Below, piece after piece: positions 61,745-64,000 of a stretch of 64,000 nt of DNA. Below the pieces are notes generated by a model. It had not been told where the DNA came from. It was given only the letters and a program-made list of their open reading frames with translations, and did not search any database. The position numbers were made by a program, and so were the translations under genes. This stretch comes from an uncultured Maritimibacter sp. (GTDB lineage: Bacteria > Pseudomonadota > Alphaproteobacteria > Rhodobacterales > Rhodobacteraceae). The DNA lies in contig CAJXYS010000014.1 of the NCBI GenBank assembly GCA_913063035.1, positions 1 to 64,000 of the forward strand. Direction: 5' to 3'. How positions within the stretch are numbered: position 1 is the first letter of the stretch; each line of letters begins with the position of its first letter.

Positions 61745-62674
61745 ATGAAGGCGACCCGCGCAGTTCAGAAAATTCTTTCCAATTACGAAGGCGAAACGCC
61801 GGGCGTGAAGGGCAAGCTCTGCCAGATGCTGATGCATGGCAAGCTGGGCGGCACCGGCAAGATGATCATCCTGCCCGTCGACCAGGGCTTCGAGCACGGC
61901 CCCGCGCGCAGCTTCGCACCCAACCCGGCCGCCTATGACCCGCATTACCACTACCAGCTCGCCATCGACGCCGGGCTCAACGCCTATGCCGCGCCGCTCG
62001 GCATGCTGGAAGCCGGCGCCGACAGCTTCGCCGGCCAGATCCCGACCATTCTCAAGGCCAACTCCGCCAACTCGCTGATCCCGTCGGAGGCGCCGAAGGA
62101 CCAGGCGATCACCGCCAGCGTCGACGACGCGCTGCGCCTCGGCTGCGCCGCGATCGGCTTCACCGTCTATCCCGGCTCTGCCGCCGGGCTCGAGATGTTC
62201 GAGGAAATCTCGGCCATGCGCGAGGAAGCCGCCGCCAAGGGCGTCGCCACGGTGATCTGGTCCTACCCCCGCGGCGAGGCGCTGACCAAGGATGGCGAGA
62301 CCGCGATCGATATCGGCGCCTATGCCGCGCAGATCGCCGCGCTGCTCGGCGCGCATGTCATCAAGATCAAGCTCTCGACGGATCACCTCGAACTGGACGC
62401 GGCCCGCAAGGTCTACGAGTCCGAGGCCATCGACATCGAGACCCAGGCCGCCCGCGTGGCCCACTGCATGGACGCCGCCTTTGCCGGCCGGCGCATCGTC
62501 GTCTTCTCGGGCGGCGCCAAGAAGGGCACCGACAGCGTCTATGACGACGCGCGCGCGATCCGCGACGGCGGCGGCAACGGCTCGATCATCGGGCGCAACT
62601 CCTTCCAGCGGACGCGCGCGGACGCGCTGGAGATGCTCGGCAAGCTGGTCGACATCTACCGCGGCAAGGCCTGA
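61745..62674 (+). CDS. fbaB: Class I fructose-bisphosphate aldolase (FbaB/DhnA type)
   Basis: Splits fructose-1,6-bisphosphate without metal, using a Schiff-base lysine. The 309-residue protein belongs to the archaeal-type FbaB family, with ILPVDQGFEHGPARSF, YPGSAAGLEMFEEI, the active-site VIKIKLSTDHLEL region near residue 205 and VFSGGAKKGTDSVYDDARA for the phosphate. The ATG at 61745 follows GAGGACGAC; the upstream in-frame start would add 40 unlikely residues. It continues the carbon block begun by tkt and gap. Confidence 0.95.
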   Translation: MKATRAVQKILSNYEGETPGVKGKLCQMLMHGKLGGTGKMIILPVDQGFEHGPARSFAPNPAAYDPHYHYQLAIDAGLNAYAAPLGMLEAGADSFAGQIPTILKANSANSLIPSEAPKDQAITASVDDALRLGCAAIGFTVYPGSAAGLEMFEEISAMREEAAAKGVATVIWSYPRGEALTKDGETAIDIGAYAAQIAALLGAHVIKIKLSTDHLELDAARKVYESEAIDIETQAARVAHCMDAAFAGRRIVVFSGGAKKGTDSVYDDARAIRDGGGNGSIIGRNSFQRTRADALEMLGKLVDIYRGKA

Positions 62675-62684
62675 GCCCGCACCG

Positions 62685-62708
62685 GGGGCGGCCGCGGCCG
62701 GCCGCCCC
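62685..62708 (+). terminator. Hairpin after fbaB
   Basis: A 9-bp stem, GGGGCGGCC (62685-62693) with complement 62700-62708 and loop GCGGCC, lies 10 bases after the fbaB stop. There is no U-run. Confidence 0.5.
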
Positions 62709-62846
62709 GCACACCGCCTGCACCATGACATCGGCTGTTTCCCGCAATTCCTTGGACTCCGGGGCAGAAAAGGGATTCACAAGGCGATTCGGCTGTGCCA
62801 TGATTCAGCGACCGCCCGGCAGAGGCGGAAGACGAGGCAGGCAGAA

Positions 62847-63149
62847 ATGTCCCAGACCCCCAGGCGGCCGGCCGTCGGCCCGGCGCTCTATTTTACCCTG
62901 GCGCTCTCGCTCGGTGCGTATTTCACCTTCGCCGCCGTGCAGGGGGATTACGGCCTGTTCCGCCGCGTGCAACTCGACGCGCAGGCCGAGGCGCTGGACG
63001 CCGAACTGGCGACCCTGACCGAGGAGGTGGCCTGGATGCAGAACCGCACCCGCCGCCTCTCGGACGCCTATCTCGATCTCGACCTGCTCGACGAGCGCGC
63101 CCGCAAGGTGCTCGGCCTCGTGCGCGGCGACGAGATCGTCATCCGCTGA
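62847..63149 (+). CDS. ftsB: Cell division protein FtsB (septum formation initiator family)
   Basis: A 100-residue bitopic protein with one helix at about 13-32 and a coiled coil at about 40-68 (VQLDAQAEALDAELATLTEEVAWMQNRTRRLS). It ends with the LLDERARKVLGLV block of the FtsB/DivIC family. It lies between fbaB and pdhA, a common alphaproteobacterial site. The ATG at 62847 is preceded by GGCAGGCAGAA. Confidence 0.88.
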   Translation: MSQTPRRPAVGPALYFTLALSLGAYFTFAAVQGDYGLFRRVQLDAQAEALDAELATLTEEVAWMQNRTRRLSDAYLDLDLLDERARKVLGLVRGDEIVIR

Positions 63150-63192
63150 CCCGCAACCCCCGGCGCCAAAGCCCGCCCGCCCCCGCGCGGCC

Positions 63193-63222
63193 GCGCCAAA
63201 TTTTTGCGTGATTTGGCGCCAA
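63193..63222. promoter_or_regulatory. Inverted repeats upstream of pdhA
   Basis: GCGCCAAAT (63193-63201) and its complement ATTTGGCGC (63211-63219) flank a 9-base spacer; the right arm overlaps the palindrome TTGGCGCCAA (63213-63222). The half-site TTGGCGC thus occurs three times. TATAGC (63231-63236) could be a -10 box just downstream. The site lies 61 to 90 bases before pdhA and may bind a pyruvate-dehydrogenase regulator. Confidence 0.5.
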
Positions 63223-63282
63223 TCTTGCGTTATAGCTATTGTTTAATATTGAACTATTTTCGAAACCGGGGGACCGCTCGCC

Positions 63283-64000
63283 ATGGCCACGCGGAGAACG
63301 ACAAAGAAACCAAACACATCCAAGGAGGACCTGCTCCAGTATTACCGGGACATGCTGCTGATCCGGCGATTCGAGGAGAAGGCCGGCCAGCTCTACGGAA
63401 TGGGGCTCATCGGCGGTTTCTGCCATCTCTACATCGGCCAGGAGGCCGTCGTCGTCGGGCTGGAGGCCGCGGCCGAAGAGGGCGACAAGCGCATCACCAC
63501 CTATCGCGACCACGGCCACATGCTGGCCTGTGGCATGGATCCCAAGGGCGTCATGGCCGAACTGACCGGCCGCGAGGGCGGCTATTCCAAGGGCAAGGGC
63601 GGCTCGATGCACATGTTCTCCAAGGAGAAACACTTCTACGGCGGCCACGGCATCGTCGGCGCCAACGTGCCGCTCGGCGCAGGGCTGGCCTTCTCGGACA
63701 AGTACCGCGGCAATGACCGCGTGACCTTCACCTATTTCGGGGATGGCGCGGCGAACCAGGGCCAGGTCTACGAGACCTTCAACATGGCCGCGCTCTGGGA
63801 ACTGCCGGTGATCTTCGTGATCGAGAACAACCAGTACGCCATGGGCACCGCGCAGAAGCGCTCCACCTCCACGCCCGAGCTCTACACCCGCGGCTCGGCT
63901 TTCGGCATCCCCGGCGAGGCCGTCGACGGCATGGACGTGATCGCGGTGCGCGATGCCGGCCGCAAGGCCATCGATCACTGCCGCGCCGGCGAGGGCCCCT
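63283..64000 (+). CDS. pdhA: Pyruvate dehydrogenase E1 alpha subunit PdhA (cut by window edge)
   Basis: E1 decarboxylates pyruvate with TPP and starts acetyl-CoA formation. About 239 residues are visible; the frame runs off the right edge. It has the N-terminal YYRDMLLIRRFEEKAGQLYGMG, GFCHLYIGQEAVVVG, the ITTYRDHGHML block, the substrate loop GGKG-type KGKGGSMHMF and the TPP-binding GDGAANQGQVYETFNMAALW with NNQYAMGT. It starts at ATG 63283 with GGGGGACC upstream. The beta and E2 genes should follow outside the window. Confidence 0.94.
   Translation, partial: MATRRTTKKPNTSKEDLLQYYRDMLLIRRFEEKAGQLYGMGLIGGFCHLYIGQEAVVVGLEAAAEEGDKRITTYRDHGHMLACGMDPKGVMAELTGREGGYSKGKGGSMHMFSKEKHFYGGHGIVGANVPLGAGLAFSDKYRGNDRVTFTYFGDGAANQGQVYETFNMAALWELPVIFVIENNQYAMGTAQKRSTSTPELYTRGSAFGIPGEAVDGMDVIAVRDAGRKAIDHCRAGEGP

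Overview
The window is high-GC chromosomal DNA from an alphaproteobacterium, most likely of the Rhodobacteraceae (Roseobacter/Rhodobacter group). Lineage signs are a circularly permuted two-piece tmRNA next to an alpha-type sspB, a helABCDX-like ccmABCDG cluster, the cysG-DUF2849-cysI-cysH-DUF934 operon, a long coiled-coil gene coupled to zapA, and TTAGCGCTAA-type operators beside two gapdh genes. Gene density is high and many neighbours overlap by 4 bases (ATGA/GTGA), so most genes sit in tight operons. No rRNA, tRNA, CRISPR array, transposase, integrase or prophage module was seen. Both ends cut a gene: acnA at the left and pdhA at the right.

Layout. 1-5.4 kb: divergent acnA (partial), cytochrome c maturation ccmABCDG, then pyrC and pyrE. 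5.5-14.4 kb: dnaB, alr, mlaE-mlaF with a PqiA-like protein, radA, cvpA, purF and an SDR enzyme. 14.5-21 kb (minus strand): a TRAP dicarboxylate-type transporter dctPQM with its two-component system dctBD. The DctD protein has lost its Walker A lysine and GAFTGA loop, and two tandem DctD-like upstream sites lie between dctD and dctP. 21-28.4 kb: a P450, an Lrp regulator divergent from the assimilatory sulfate operon, and fpr. 28.4-32.2 kb: an EEP-fold nuclease and a complete bufferin (copper-binding RiPP) operon bufA-bufB-bufC-doxX. 32.5-35.8 kb: a cold-shock gene, an ArsC-like protein, then a strikingly AT-rich gene for a coiled-coil membrane protein inserted directly behind thyX. This is the clearest transfer signal in the window.

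35.9-40.5 kb: a glyoxalase, two tandem DUF1194 proteins, the permuted ssrA, sspB, fumC, DUF4169 and a ribbon-helix-helix protein. 40.5-45.8 kb: a second P450 paired with a membrane alpha/beta hydrolase, ccdA divergent from tusA, and an orphan LuxR. 45.8-50.3 kb: a fused indolepyruvate:ferredoxin oxidoreductase divergent from a LysR regulator. 50.3-54.2 kb: a candidate small RNA with a strong terminator, purL, bolA-TM protein-grxD and small membrane proteins. 54.3-63.1 kb: zapA with its coiled-coil partner, then a central-carbon block: tkt, gap (NADP-type), a 47-residue membrane ORF, gap (NAD-type), pgk, class I fba, and ftsB before pdhA.

The genes are mostly core metabolism and cell biology: de novo purine and pyrimidine synthesis, sulfur assimilation, heme/thiol chemistry, the Calvin/gluconeogenic trunk and ribosome rescue. 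The accessory points of interest are the AT-rich gene, the bufferin operon, the degenerate DctD with its operators, the P450 pair, the solo LuxR and several intergenic repeats. Starts were chosen by ribosome-binding site, overlap and expected family length. All functions are inferred from sequence reading alone.
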